Source: Hydrogenophaga sp.
GTDB lineage: Bacteria; Pseudomonadota; Gammaproteobacteria; Burkholderiales; Burkholderiaceae_C
Reading direction: 5' to 3'
NCBI RefSeq assembly: GCF_019264445.1
Contig: NZ_JAHVAB010000020.1
Location: 1-48,602 of the forward strand
DNA: 48,602 bases
Shown: positions 1 through 10,471 of the stretch, piece by piece
Layout: every line of letters starts with the position of its first letter
How positions within the stretch are numbered: position 1 is the first letter of the stretch
Program-made: the position numbers and the translations under genes
The notes under the pieces: model-generated
Databases searched by the model: none
What the model was told of the DNA's origin: nothing
The model's input: the letters and a program-made list of their open reading frames with translations, nothing else

Positions 1-9
1 GGGCCGTCA

Positions 10-61
10 CCCCCTCGAGGGGGCAACACCTGCGGACTGGCGGAGCCAGATCCGCGGTGTT
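10..61. repeat. Palindromic, REP-like intergenic sequence
   Basis: Positions 10-23 are a perfect palindrome (five C, TCGA, five G). It is followed by a second hairpin: AACACC at 25-30 and GCGGA at 32-36 pair with TCCGC at 51-55 and GGTGTT at 56-61 (one bulged T), with TGGC/GCCA nested inside at 38-48. No gene is seen in 1-125. Similar CCCCCTCGAGGGGG cores are, from memory, common between genes in Comamonadaceae, so this is probably a dispersed palindromic repeat. It could also be a terminator of a gene left of the window, but no T-run follows. Confidence 0.45.
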
Positions 62-125
62 CTGAACCAACCCGCTTCGCTGCGGTCGGATGTGTGGCTT
101 TTGTTGATGCGATAAGGTCCACCGA

Positions 126-2681
126 ATGAGTACACCCCCCACTTCCCTCCCGATCCGCTTCTGGTCCCTGGGTTGGTCTTCGCTGGTGCGCGACTGGCGC
201 GCGGGCGAGTTGCGCCTGCTGGTGCTGGCCGTCACGCTGGCGGTGGCGGCGCTCACGGCCGTGGGCTTCTTTGCCGATCGGCTGCAGGGCGGTCTCACGC
301 GTGACGCCAGTGCGCTCATTGGCGGTGACGCTGTGGTGAGCAGCGACCATGCCTTGCCCGGCGCCTTCGAGGCACGTGCCCGCGAGCTCGGCCTGACCGC
401 CACGCAAACGCTGGGCTTTCCCACCATGGGCCGCGCGCGCGACGAGGAGGGCGGCGCCGCCCGCCTGGTGGCCCTCAAGGCCGTCGGCGAGGGCTATCCC
501 CTGCGCGGCACCATGCGCGTGGCCGACGCGCAGGGCGCGCCCGACATCGCCACCCGCGACATTCCCGCCCCCGGCACCGCCTGGGTCGACGAAGCCTTGC
601 TGGTGGCGCTCAACCTCAAGATGGGCGACCCGCTGTTGCTGGGCGACACCTCGCTGCGCATTGCGCGCATCGTGGTGGTCGAGCCCGATCGCGGGGGCGG
701 CTTCATGAGCTTTGCGCCCCGCGTCATGCTCAATGCCGCCGACCTGCCTGCCACCGGCCTCGTGCAGCCTGCCAGCCGCCTCACCTACCGCCTGGCCGTG
801 GCGGGCGACACGGCGCGGGTGACCGACTTCAGCCGCTGGGTGGATGAGGAGTTGAAGAAGCCCGGGGCGCGCGGCATGCGGCTGGAGTCGCTCGAAGGCG
901 GGCGGCCCGAGATGCAGCAGACGCTGGGGCGTGCCGAAAAATTCCTGAACCTCGTGGCGCTGCTGGCCGCGCTGCTGTGCGCCGTGGCCGTGGCCATTGC
1001 CGCGCGCGGCTTCGCGCAGCGACACCTGGACGACTGCGCCATGCTGCGCGTGTTGGGGCTTTCGCAAGGCACCATGGCGCGCGCCTACACGCTGGAATTC
1101 ACCTTGATCGGCCTGTTCGCCAGCACGCTGGGCGTGGCCATCGGCTACGCGGTGCACCACGTGTTCGTGCTGCTGCTGGCCGGGCTGGTGGAAGCGAGCC
1201 TGCCCGCGCCCGGCATCGCGCCGGTGCTGCTGGGCCTGGGCATGGGGCTCACGCTCATGCTGGCCTTTGGGCTGCCGCCCGTGCTGCAGCTCGCGCAGGT
1301 GCCGCCGCTGCGCGTGATCCGCCGCGATGTCGGCCAGCTCAAGCCCGCCACGCTGGCCGTGCTGGGCCTGGGCATTGCCGGCTTTGCCGCGCTGCTGCTG
1401 GCCGCCAGCCGCGACCTGTTGCTGGGCGCCATCGCCGTGGGTGGTTTTGCGGGCGCCGTGTTGCTGTTCGCCGCCGCCAGCTACGCCGCCGTGCGCGTGC
1501 TGCGCGCCAGCGTGAACGAGGCCACCGCACCGCGCGCCCTCGTCATGGCCACGCGCCAGTTTTCAGCGCGGCCTGCCTATGCCGTGGTGCAGATCAGCGC
1601 GCTGGCCGTTGGCCTGCTCGCGCTGGTGCTGCTGGTGCTGCTGCGCACCGACCTGATTTCGAGCTGGCGCAATGCCACGCCGCCCGATGCACCCAACCGC
1701 TTCGTGATCAACGTGCAACCCGAGCAGGGCGATGCGTTCCAGCAAGCGCTCAAGAGCGCTGGCGTGCAGCGCTACGACTGGTACCCCATGATCCGTGGTC
1801 GCCTCGTCACGGTCAACGGCAAAGCCGTGGTGCCCGAAGACTTCACGGAAGACCGGGCGCAGCGCCTGGTGGACCGCGAATTCAACCTTTCCAACACCGC
1901 CACGCTGCCCGAGCACAACCCGGTGAGTGCCGGCCGCTGGACCGACAACGAGCCCGACGCACTCAGCGTCGAAGAAGGCCTGGCTGAAACCCTGGGCCTC
2001 AAGCTCGGTGACCGCCTGGGCTTCGACATCGCGGGCCAGATCACCGAGGGCCGCATCACCAGCCTGCGCAAGGTGGACTGGGGCTCCATGCGCGTGAACT
2101 TCTTCGTGGTGTTCCCGGTGGCCGAGGTGCCCAATGTGCCGGTGAGTTACATCAGCGCGTTTCGCGCGCCCGAGGTCGCTCCCGGCGCGACCCAGGGTTT
2201 TGACAACGCGCTGGTGCGGCAGTTTCCCAACATCACCAATGTCGACATGAGCCTCACCATTGCGCAGGTGCAGCGCGTGCTGGGGCAAGTCATCAGCGCC
2301 GTGGAGTTCCTGTTTGCCTTCACGCTCGCGGCCGGCTTGGTCGTATTGCTCTCGGCCATCACTGCCACGCGTGGCGAGCGCGAGCGCGAGTTCGCCATCC
2401 TGCGCGCGGTGGGCGCGGGCTCCAGGCTGCTGCGGCAGGTGCAGCGCATCGAGCTGCTCGGTGTGGGCTTGCTGGCGGGTTTCCTCGCGTCCGTCGTGGC
2501 GGTGGCTGTGGGCTGGGCGCTGGCGCGCTTTGTGTTCCAGTTCTCCTGGACGGCCTCTCCCTGGGTGCCGCTGGCCGGTGCGCTGGCCGGTGCGTTGCTC
2601 GCGCTCATGGCCGGCTGGTGGGGGTTGCGCAGTGTGCTGCGCACGCCCGTGGTGGAAACGCTTCGCAAGGCAGCCGCATGA
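126..2681 (+). CDS. FtsX-like ABC transporter permease (YbbP-type)
   Basis: This 851-residue inner-membrane protein has the YbbP plan: an N-terminal membrane segment at about residues 28-50, a large periplasmic portion, an FtsX-type four-helix unit at about 270-390, a further membrane pair at about 405-455, another at about 485-505, a second periplasmic portion, and a final FtsX unit at about 720-845. Such permeases work with a LolD/YbbA-type ATPase and couple ATP hydrolysis to work on periplasmic or outer-membrane substrates; the substrate here is not readable. No ATPase lies within the window, so the partner is presumably encoded to the left. The ATG is at 126. The stop overlaps the next start as ATGA, so the haemoglobin gene is translationally coupled. 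Confidence 0.85.
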   Translation: MSTPPTSLPIRFWSLGWSSLVRDWRAGELRLLVLAVTLAVAALTAVGFFADRLQGGLTRDASALIGGDAVVSSDHALPGAFEARARELGLTATQTLGFPTMGRARDEEGGAARLVALKAVGEGYPLRGTMRVADAQGAPDIATRDIPAPGTAWVDEALLVALNLKMGDPLLLGDTSLRIARIVVVEPDRGGGFMSFAPRVMLNAADLPATGLVQPASRLTYRLAVAGDTARVTDFSRWVDEELKKPGARGMRLESLEGGRPEMQQTLGRAEKFLNLVALLAALLCAVAVAIAARGFAQRHLDDCAMLRVLGLSQGTMARAYTLEFTLIGLFASTLGVAIGYAVHHVFVLLLAGLVEASLPAPGIAPVLLGLGMGLTLMLAFGLPPVLQLAQVPPLRVIRRDVGQLKPATLAVLGLGIAGFAALLLAASRDLLLGAIAVGGFAGAVLLFAAASYAAVRVLRASVNEATAPRALVMATRQFSARPAYAVVQISALAVGLLALVLLVLLRTDLISSWRNATPPDAPNRFVINVQPEQGDAFQQALKSAGVQRYDWYPMIRGRLVTVNGKAVVPEDFTEDRAQRLVDREFNLSNTATLPEHNPVSAGRWTDNEPDALSVEEGLAETLGLKLGDRLGFDIAGQITEGRITSLRKVDWGSMRVNFFVVFPVAEVPNVPVSYISAFRAPEVAPGATQGFDNALVRQFPNITNVDMSLTIAQVQRVLGQVISAVEFLFAFTLAAGLVVLLSAITATRGEREREFAILRAVGAGSRLLRQVQRIELLGVGLLAGFLASVVAVAVGWALARFVFQFSWTASPWVPLAGALAGALLALMAGWWGLRSVLRTPVVETLRKAAA

Positions 2682-3097
2682 ACATCCCCGTGTACCAACC
2701 CCAGGAACCCACGCGCTTTGACACCCCGTTCGAATGGATCGGCGGCGAAGACAAGGTGCGCGCATTGGTGGACCGCTTCTACGACCTCATGGACATCGAG
2801 CCGGGCTACCGCGAGCTGCGCGCTGCGCATGGCAGTGCGCTGGACAACGCCCGGCAACGGCTGTTCTGGTTTCTGTGTGGCTGGATGGGCGGCCCGCAGC
2901 ACTACACCGAAAAGTTTGGCCATCCCCGCCTGCGCATGCGCCACATGCCGTTTGCCATCGGCATCATCGAGCGCGACCAGTGGCTGGCCTGCATGGACCA
3001 GGCGATGGGTGAGACGGGTGTGGACCCCGCCCTGCGTGAGCGGCTGAAAACCAGCTTCTTCCAGACGGCGGACTGGATGCGCAACTCGCCGGGGTAA
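2678..3097 (+). CDS. Group II truncated haemoglobin
   Basis: A 139-residue globin of the group II (TrHbO) type. Visible landmarks are the B10 tyrosine in DRFYDLM (Y35), the glycine-rich stretch GGPQHYTEKFG, the proximal histidine in RMRHMPF (H89) and the G8 tryptophan in QWLACMDQ (W102). These proteins bind haem and O2 or NO and are usually linked to oxygen chemistry or nitrosative stress; the exact role here is unknown. The ATG at 2678 overlaps the permease stop (ATGA), which fixes the start. The gene converges on the smr gene, 27 bases away, with no clear terminator between them. Confidence 0.9.
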   Translation: MNIPVYQPQEPTRFDTPFEWIGGEDKVRALVDRFYDLMDIEPGYRELRAAHGSALDNARQRLFWFLCGWMGGPQHYTEKFGHPRLRMRHMPFAIGIIERDQWLACMDQAMGETGVDPALRERLKTSFFQTADWMRNSPG

Positions 3098-3124
3098 TGG
3101 CTCGCGCCGGTCTGATGTTGGCTG

Positions 3125-3760
3125 TCACCCCGACCGCAGCAGCACCACCAGCGCCCCGGCCCCGCCTTCTGCCGGCCGTGCCTGCACAAAGGCCATCACT
3201 TCGCTTTTCTGCACCAGCCAGCGCAGCACGCGTTGCTTGAGCACGGGCGTGCGGCCTGGCGAGCCCAGCCCCTTGCCGTGCACCACGCGCACGCAGCGCA
3301 GACCGTTTTGATGGGCCTCGCGAATGAAACGGCCCAAGGCTTCGCGGGCTTCGTCGGTGCGCAGGCCGTGCAGGTCGATCTGGCGCTGGATGCTCCAGCT
3401 GCCTTCGCGCAGTTTGCGCACGATTTCAGGCCCCAGGCCGGGGCGGCGGTAGCTCAGCAGCTCATCCGTGTGCAGCAGGGTTTCGATGTCGAAATCGTCA
3501 GAGAGCGCCTCGCGCATCACCGAGGCTTCGTCGAGCTGGCGCTGCACGGGCACGGGCTCCACGGGCACCGGACGCGGCTCGATGCGGCCAGGATGCGGAA
3601 TCGGTTGAACCGGACCGACCGCGAGCTCAAACAGCCGGCGTTCGCGCTCGCGCTGCTCGGCCGCCAGCCGCTCGGCTTCGCGCCGTGCAGCCTCTGCCGC
3701 AGCCCGCTCGGCCATGGTGCGCTTGAGCGCCTGGAGCTCGGCGAGCGTGTGGACTTTCAT
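3125..3760 (-). CDS. Smr-domain protein (MutS2 C-terminal type)
   Basis: A 211-residue protein. Residues 1-50 are highly charged (Ala/Arg/Glu-rich, probably helical or coiled coil). The C-terminal half is an Smr domain with the two hallmark motifs IDLHGLRTDEA and VVHGKGLGSPG. Smr domains are nucleases or nucleic-acid-binding modules; stand-alone copies in proteobacteria have no settled role. I chose the ATG at 3760 (MKVHTLAELQ) because the in-frame codon 24 bases upstream adds only a few poorly fitting residues. It lies 45 bases downstream of radC on the same strand, so the two may be cotranscribed. Confidence 0.85.
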   Translation of the reverse strand: MKVHTLAELQALKRTMAERAAAEAARREAERLAAEQRERERRLFELAVGPVQPIPHPGRIEPRPVPVEPVPVQRQLDEASVMREALSDDFDIETLLHTDELLSYRRPGLGPEIVRKLREGSWSIQRQIDLHGLRTDEAREALGRFIREAHQNGLRCVRVVHGKGLGSPGRTPVLKQRVLRWLVQKSEVMAFVQARPAEGGAGALVVLLRSG

Positions 3761-3805
3761 GCGCCGGATTGTCACCCAGCCCACGGGCGCGATCGGCCAA
3801 TGCCC

Positions 3806-4498
3806 TCACATCAGCCCCTGCTCGGCCATGGAAGTGGCGTGGTGCCGCGTCACGATGAAATGGTCGAGCACGCGCACATCCACCAGCGCCAGGGCACTGC
3901 GCAGGGTATGGGTGAGTTCGATGTCGGCACGAGACGGCTGGGCCACGCCGCTGGGGTGGTTGTGGGCGAGCACCACCGCCGAGGCGTGGTGGTGCAGCGC
4001 GCGCAGCACGATTTCCCGGGGGTACACGCTGGCTTGCGTGAGGGTGCCGCGAAACAGCTCCTCGAGTGCGATCAGGCGGTTCTGGCTGTCCAGGAACAGC
4101 ACGGCAAACACCTCGTGCGGCTTGCCGCCGAGCTGCAGCTGCAGGTACTCCCGCACGGCGCCCGGGCTCTCAAACACCGCGCGTTCCTGCAGTTGCTGCG
4201 CAAGCGCGCGCCGTGCCAGCTCCAGCACGGCCACCACCTCGGCGCGTTTGGCAGGCCCCAGGCCCTTGATCTGCTTGAGCGCATCCGCGCCGGTGTGCAG
4301 CAGGCCGCCGATGCCGCCAAAGCGGTCCAGCAGCTCCTGGGCCAACTGCAGCACGTGTTTGCCCGCAATGCCGGTGCGCAGCAGCAGGGCGAGCAGTTCG
4401 CCGTCGCTCAGCGCCGCCGGGCCGCGCGCGAGCAGCTTTTCGCGCGGGCGTGAGTCGCTCGGCAGGCCCTTGAGCCCGGGGGTGGCAAGGCCATCCAT
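3806..4498 (-). CDS. radC: RadC family JAMM/MPN protein
   Basis: A 230-residue RadC protein. It has a helix-hairpin-helix-like region at about residues 60-90 ([15 protein letters not shown]) and a C-terminal JAMM metal site with H179-x-H181 in AHNHPSG and D192 in SRADIEL. RadC was named from a radiation phenotype later shown to be caused by another gene; its biochemical function is unsettled, with a suspected metalloprotease-like or DNA-linked role. The ATG at 4498 (MDGLATPG) begins the conserved family start; a longer frame upstream would run into the divergent fkpB promoter region. The gene is divergent from fkpB with 88 bases between the starts. Confidence 0.92.
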   Translation of the reverse strand: MDGLATPGLKGLPSDSRPREKLLARGPAALSDGELLALLLRTGIAGKHVLQLAQELLDRFGGIGGLLHTGADALKQIKGLGPAKRAEVVAVLELARRALAQQLQERAVFESPGAVREYLQLQLGGKPHEVFAVLFLDSQNRLIALEELFRGTLTQASVYPREIVLRALHHHASAVVLAHNHPSGVAQPSRADIELTHTLRSALALVDVRVLDHFIVTRHHATSMAEQGLM

Positions 4499-4586
4499 GT
4501 GTTTTTCTCCCTGGTTGTGCCTGCTTTTTACAATAGGGGCTCTTGCGGTACCCCCGCCCGTTGTCCCCTCACGCCATTCCCTCGCC

Positions 4587-5032
4587 ATGCCCCAAGTCCA
4601 AGAAGGTTCCTTTCTCACGCTGCACTACCGCATGTCCGGTCCGCAGGGGCAGGTGATCATCAACACCTTCGACGGCCAGCCCGCCACGCTCAGCCTGGGC
4701 GCCGGCGAGCTTTCGCCCGCCATCGAGCAGCGCCTGATCGGCCTGGAAGAGGGCACGCGCACCGTGATCGAGCTCGACGCGGGCGAGGCGTTTGGCGAGC
4801 GGCAGCCCGAGATGGTGCAGTGGGTCGCGCGCAAGCTGCTCAACGAACTGGGCGACCCGCATGAGCAGTACGCCGAGGGCGATGTGGTGCAGTTCCCCAC
4901 GCCCGACGGCCTGGGCAGCTACGCAGGCTCGGCCGTTGAAGTGCGCGAAGACGGGGCTGTGCTGTTTGACTTCAATCACCCGCTGGCGGGCCAGCCCGTG
5001 AGCTTCGAAGTGCAATTGATCGGAGTGCTTTG

Positions 5033-5033
<1 letters not shown>
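4587..5033 (+). CDS. fkpB: FKBP-type peptidyl-prolyl isomerase (SlpA/FkpB)
   Basis: A 148-residue FKBP-fold isomerase and chaperone of the SlpA class, very close in length to the E. coli protein (149). Visible features are the LTLHYRM start strand, the insert-in-flap region around residues 70-125 ([11 protein letters not shown] to [18 protein letters not shown]), and the typical [18 protein letters not shown] end. It is cytoplasmic (no signal peptide) and is thought to assist folding by proline isomerisation. It sits directly before ispH, the arrangement seen in E. coli, with a TGATG stop/start overlap. A TACAAT box at 4529-4534 may be its -10 element, but I see no good -35. Confidence 0.93.
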
Positions 5034-7365
<2,332 letters not shown>

Positions 7366-7419
7366 ATACGCCTGCCTGACGCGCAGACCCCATCCACCCC
7401 ACCGCAGAGACAGCACCAC

Positions 7420-7902
7420 ATGCGCCACCACTCCAAGCGTCTCGAACGGCTCAAGCAACTGATGATTCTCGAGACGCCTCCGGAGGCGGCCTACGACGAC
7501 CTCACGCGTGCGCTGGCGGACGGGCTCGGTGTGCCCATTGCGATGGTGAACATCCTGGACCAGCACCGCGACTGGTTCAAGTCGGTGGTGGGTTTGCCGT
7601 TGCGCGAGTCTTCGGCAGCGACCTCGTTCTGCGAGGTGTTTCTACAGACCGAGGACGACCTGGTGGTGGCCGAGGACACTGCGCAGGACCCGCGCTTTGC
7701 GGCACATCCGATGGTGACCGGCGAGCCGCACATTCGGTTTTACGCCGCTGCGCGACTGGTGGTGGACGGGCAAACCATCGGCACGCTCTGTGCCTACGAC
7801 ACCCAGCCCCAGACGGTGAGTCCGGAAAAAGTGGCCGAGCTCAAGGTGCTCGGCGATGCGGTCATGGAACTGCTGCGCAAGCGTGACGTGTCACCAGAGT
7901 GA
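7420..7902 (+). CDS. Small GAF-domain protein
   Basis: A 160-residue protein made almost entirely of one GAF domain. Motifs include VPIAMVNILDQHRDWFKS, the conserved TSFCEVFLQ loop, and FYAAARLVVDGQTIGTLCAYD. GAF domains bind small ligands or act as redox or light sensors; free-standing ones often feed into signalling enzymes encoded elsewhere. No output domain, membrane segment or signal peptide is visible. It is 54 bases downstream of serS. The start at 7420 has only a weak purine-rich sequence before it. The ligand cannot be predicted. Confidence 0.8.
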   Translation: MRHHSKRLERLKQLMILETPPEAAYDDLTRALADGLGVPIAMVNILDQHRDWFKSVVGLPLRESSAATSFCEVFLQTEDDLVVAEDTAQDPRFAAHPMVTGEPHIRFYAAARLVVDGQTIGTLCAYDTQPQTVSPEKVAELKVLGDAVMELLRKRDVSPE

Positions 7903-7946
7903 TCGTTGACGTGGTCTTGCAGGACAAATAGCGTTCAAGCTTTGTT

Positions 7947-7993
7947 GCTATGAATCCGATAGTGGTGATTCCAGTCACCACTGTCCTCATAGC
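7947..7993. repeat. Nested inverted repeat just before a lipoprotein gene
   Basis: GCTATGA (7947-7953) pairs with TCATAGC (7987-7993), enclosing AGTGGTGA (7961-7968) paired with TCACCACT (7975-7982) around a 6-base loop. Together this is a 15-bp two-tier stem ending two bases before the ATG at 7996. As RNA it would occupy the ribosome-binding region; as DNA it could be an operator. The flanking text is loosely like a dispersed repeat known in related genera, so it may be a repeat relic. Confidence 0.5.
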
Positions 7994-7995
7994 GC

Positions 7996-10152
7996 ATGTT
8001 CCGTCACAACGTCTGCCTTTCTCTTTCAAGCTCCCGCGTCCGGGCAGCCCTGATCATGGCTGCCACGGTATCTTTGCTGGCCGCGTGTGGCGGCTCCTCA
8101 CAGTCCCGTACGCCTACCGCGTCGGCTCCCACCTCACCGCCCGTCACGTTCAGCGTTGCCGGGCGTGTGAGCGGTCTCACGGGGTCGGGGTTGAGCCTTT
8201 CGCTCAACAGTGGTCCGGCGCTCGCCATCGCGAGCGATGGGGCCTTTGCGTTTCCCGCGGAAGCCAGCCAGCGCTTCACCGTGACCGTGACGTCACCCGC
8301 CGCCGGGCAGACATGCACCGTCTCCAACGCCACGGGGGCGAGCGCACAGACGGACGTTGATACGGTGCGCGTGCACTGCTCGTCCACGTCCTACGCCGTG
8401 CGCGGCACTGTCAGTGGACTGGCCGCGGGACAGCAGCTCACCTTGACCAACAACGGCGCCGACCCTGTGGTCGTGGCGGCCAACGGTGCCTATGCGTTTG
8501 CGGTGCGGGTCGCGCAAAACGGCGGCTATGCCGTGGCGGTGGCGAGTCAACCGGCGGGCCAGACCTGCACCGTGCGCAACGCGACGGGCGCAGGCGTCCT
8601 TGCCGACATCACCGATGTGGCGGTGCTGTGCGCCAGCACCAGCCACCGGGTGGGTGGTTCCGCTGCGGGTCTGGCGGCTGGCGCCTCTGTCACCCTGCTC
8701 AACAACGGCGCGGACGCCACCGTGTTGTCGAACAATGGGACCTATGCCTTCGCCGCGCGGGTGGCCGACCAGGCCAGCTACAGCGTCACGGTGGGCACCC
8801 AGCCCGATGGCCAGACCTGCACCGTGTCCAATGCCCGGGGCGACAACGTCGGCGCTGATGCAGGCAATGTGAACGTGCAATGCGATGCCGTGACGCACAC
8901 CATTGGCGGCACGCTCAGCGGTTTGCTGGCCAACCAGCAAGTGACCTTGTTCAACAACGGAGCGGATCCGCTCACCTTGACGGCCAACGGTGCCTTCCAG
9001 TTCGAGACGCCGATTGCTGCACAAAGCGCCTACGCGGTCAGCCAGGGCGCCGCCACCTCGGGAGTGAGCTGCAGCCTGAGCAATGCCAGCGGCAGCAACG
9101 TGACCGCCAACGTGAGCAACGTGGGCCTGAGCTGCTCAACCTCGGCGGTGTCATTCCTCTACATCCCTGACTACGGCAATGCCCGCGTGCTGGGCTACCG
9201 CATCGATCGCGCCACCGGTGTGCGCACAGACCTCCCCGGTGCGCCATACGCCGCAGGCTCCAACAACCGCTGGCTGGCCATGAACCCGGCGCAGAGTTTT
9301 CTCTACAGCGCCAACGTGGGCAGCAGCAACGTCTCGGCCTACACCGTCGACAGCACCACCGGTGCGCTCACGGCGGTGGCTGGCAGCCCCTTTGCTTCGG
9401 GCGCGCAGCCCACGGCCATTGAAGTCAGCCCGGATGGTCGCTTCGCGTACACGGCCAACAGCCAGAGCGCCAACGTGAGCGGCTACAGCATCGACCAGAC
9501 CACGGGCGCTCTCACGCCATTGCCTGGCAGCCCCTACGCGGCAGGCACCATCCCGACAAAGATCGCCATCACGCCCAACAGCCGTTACCTGTACGTGACC
9601 AACCAGAACAGCAACAACCTCTCGGCTTACAGCATTGACGCGACCACAGGCGCGCTCACCGAACTGGCGGGGAGTCCTTACGCACTGGCCGGGCAGCCTT
9701 ATGGCATCGGCATGCACCCCTCGGGCGATTTCGTGTACCCGGTGGTTTATCAAGCAAAGCTGCACGCCTTTCGCATCGACCCGGCCACCGGTATCCTGAC
9801 CGACACACAACCCGGCGGGTATGGCACCAGCGGGTCGGACTGGGAATGGCTGTCGTTCACCACCAATGGTGCGGGCACGGTGGGCTACGTGGCGACCAAC
9901 CAGGGCATCCGCGCTTACGACATCAACACCACCACCGGCGCGCTGGCCGAACGCAGCCCGTTTGCGCATGCCGGCAGGTACCAGCACGTCACCACCAACC
10001 GCGCCGGCAGCCGCCTCTATGCGGGCGACTTCCACGCGATTTACACGCACATCCTGGACATCAACCCCACCACCGGCGACCTCTCGCCGATCACCGGCAG
10101 CCCGTTCTCTGTGGGAGCCCGGCCTTACAACATGGTGGTGGTCGAACGCTGA
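7996..10152 (+). CDS. Beta-propeller lipoprotein with four cysteine-paired repeats
   Basis: A 718-residue secreted lipoprotein. The signal peptide ends in a lipobox (SLLAAC, C31). Residues about 50-384 are four tandem repeats of 83-84 residues, each with a V-x-G-x-x-x-GL start, an NNG(A/S) turn, a QPxGQTCTVxN segment and a closing V-x-C, so each unit has one cysteine pair that probably forms a disulphide. Residues about 385-718 are a YncE/lactonase-like beta-propeller with repeated IDxTTGALTxLxGSPYA and SPDGRFAYTAN phrases. Likely anchored in the outer membrane facing the periplasm or surface. The ligand or enzymatic activity is unknown; the propeller type is common in uncharacterised lipoproteins of this order. 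Confidence 0.8.
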   Translation: MFRHNVCLSLSSSRVRAALIMAATVSLLAACGGSSQSRTPTASAPTSPPVTFSVAGRVSGLTGSGLSLSLNSGPALAIASDGAFAFPAEASQRFTVTVTSPAAGQTCTVSNATGASAQTDVDTVRVHCSSTSYAVRGTVSGLAAGQQLTLTNNGADPVVVAANGAYAFAVRVAQNGGYAVAVASQPAGQTCTVRNATGAGVLADITDVAVLCASTSHRVGGSAAGLAAGASVTLLNNGADATVLSNNGTYAFAARVADQASYSVTVGTQPDGQTCTVSNARGDNVGADAGNVNVQCDAVTHTIGGTLSGLLANQQVTLFNNGADPLTLTANGAFQFETPIAAQSAYAVSQGAATSGVSCSLSNASGSNVTANVSNVGLSCSTSAVSFLYIPDYGNARVLGYRIDRATGVRTDLPGAPYAAGSNNRWLAMNPAQSFLYSANVGSSNVSAYTVDSTTGALTAVAGSPFASGAQPTAIEVSPDGRFAYTANSQSANVSGYSIDQTTGALTPLPGSPYAAGTIPTKIAITPNSRYLYVTNQNSNNLSAYSIDATTGALTELAGSPYALAGQPYGIGMHPSGDFVYPVVYQAKLHAFRIDPATGILTDTQPGGYGTSGSDWEWLSFTTNGAGTVGYVATNQGIRAYDINTTTGALAERSPFAHAGRYQHVTTNRAGSRLYAGDFHAIYTHILDINPTTGDLSPITGSPFSVGARPYNMVVVER

Positions 10153-10216
10153 AGCATCCACGGAACCGCCGCACTCCATCGTGTTTCGGTGGGGAGCGGC
10201 GTGGATGGGCACAAAC

Positions 10217-10238
10217 AAAAAAGCGGCCCGGAGGCCGC
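10217..10238 (-). terminator. Intrinsic terminator of tRNA-Ser
   Basis: GCGGCC (10223-10228) and GGCCGC (10233-10238) form a 6-bp GC stem with a 4-base loop. On the minus strand it is followed by six T (A-run at 10217-10222). It lies just past the 3' end of the minus-strand tRNA-Ser gene. It may also act on the lipoprotein gene, but the plus strand has only four T. Confidence 0.8.
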
Positions 10239-10253
10239 GATTTTGCTAACTAA

Positions 10254-10344
<91 letters not shown>

Positions 10345-10372
10345 GGGTGTTGGTCTGAATTGCAAGACGGCG

Positions 10373-10378
10373 AGTATA
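10373..10378 (-). promoter_or_regulatory. Putative -10 box (TATACT) of tRNA-Ser
   Basis: On the minus strand TATACT ends 29 bases before the tRNA 5' end, a plausible distance for a tRNA promoter with a short leader. No good -35 hexamer was found. Confidence 0.45.
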
Positions 10379-10471
10379 GCAGGGCCACAACGGCCAGCCG
10401 CTGCCCACCGAGGCGGGTGCAACCGCGCAGACCGGGTGAGACAATGCGCCACCGTTGTTCGCTGGTCTTCC

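Noticed and set aside
1563..2765. 400-codon minus-strand frame
   Set aside because: Antisense to the ABC permease; no motif, biased composition.
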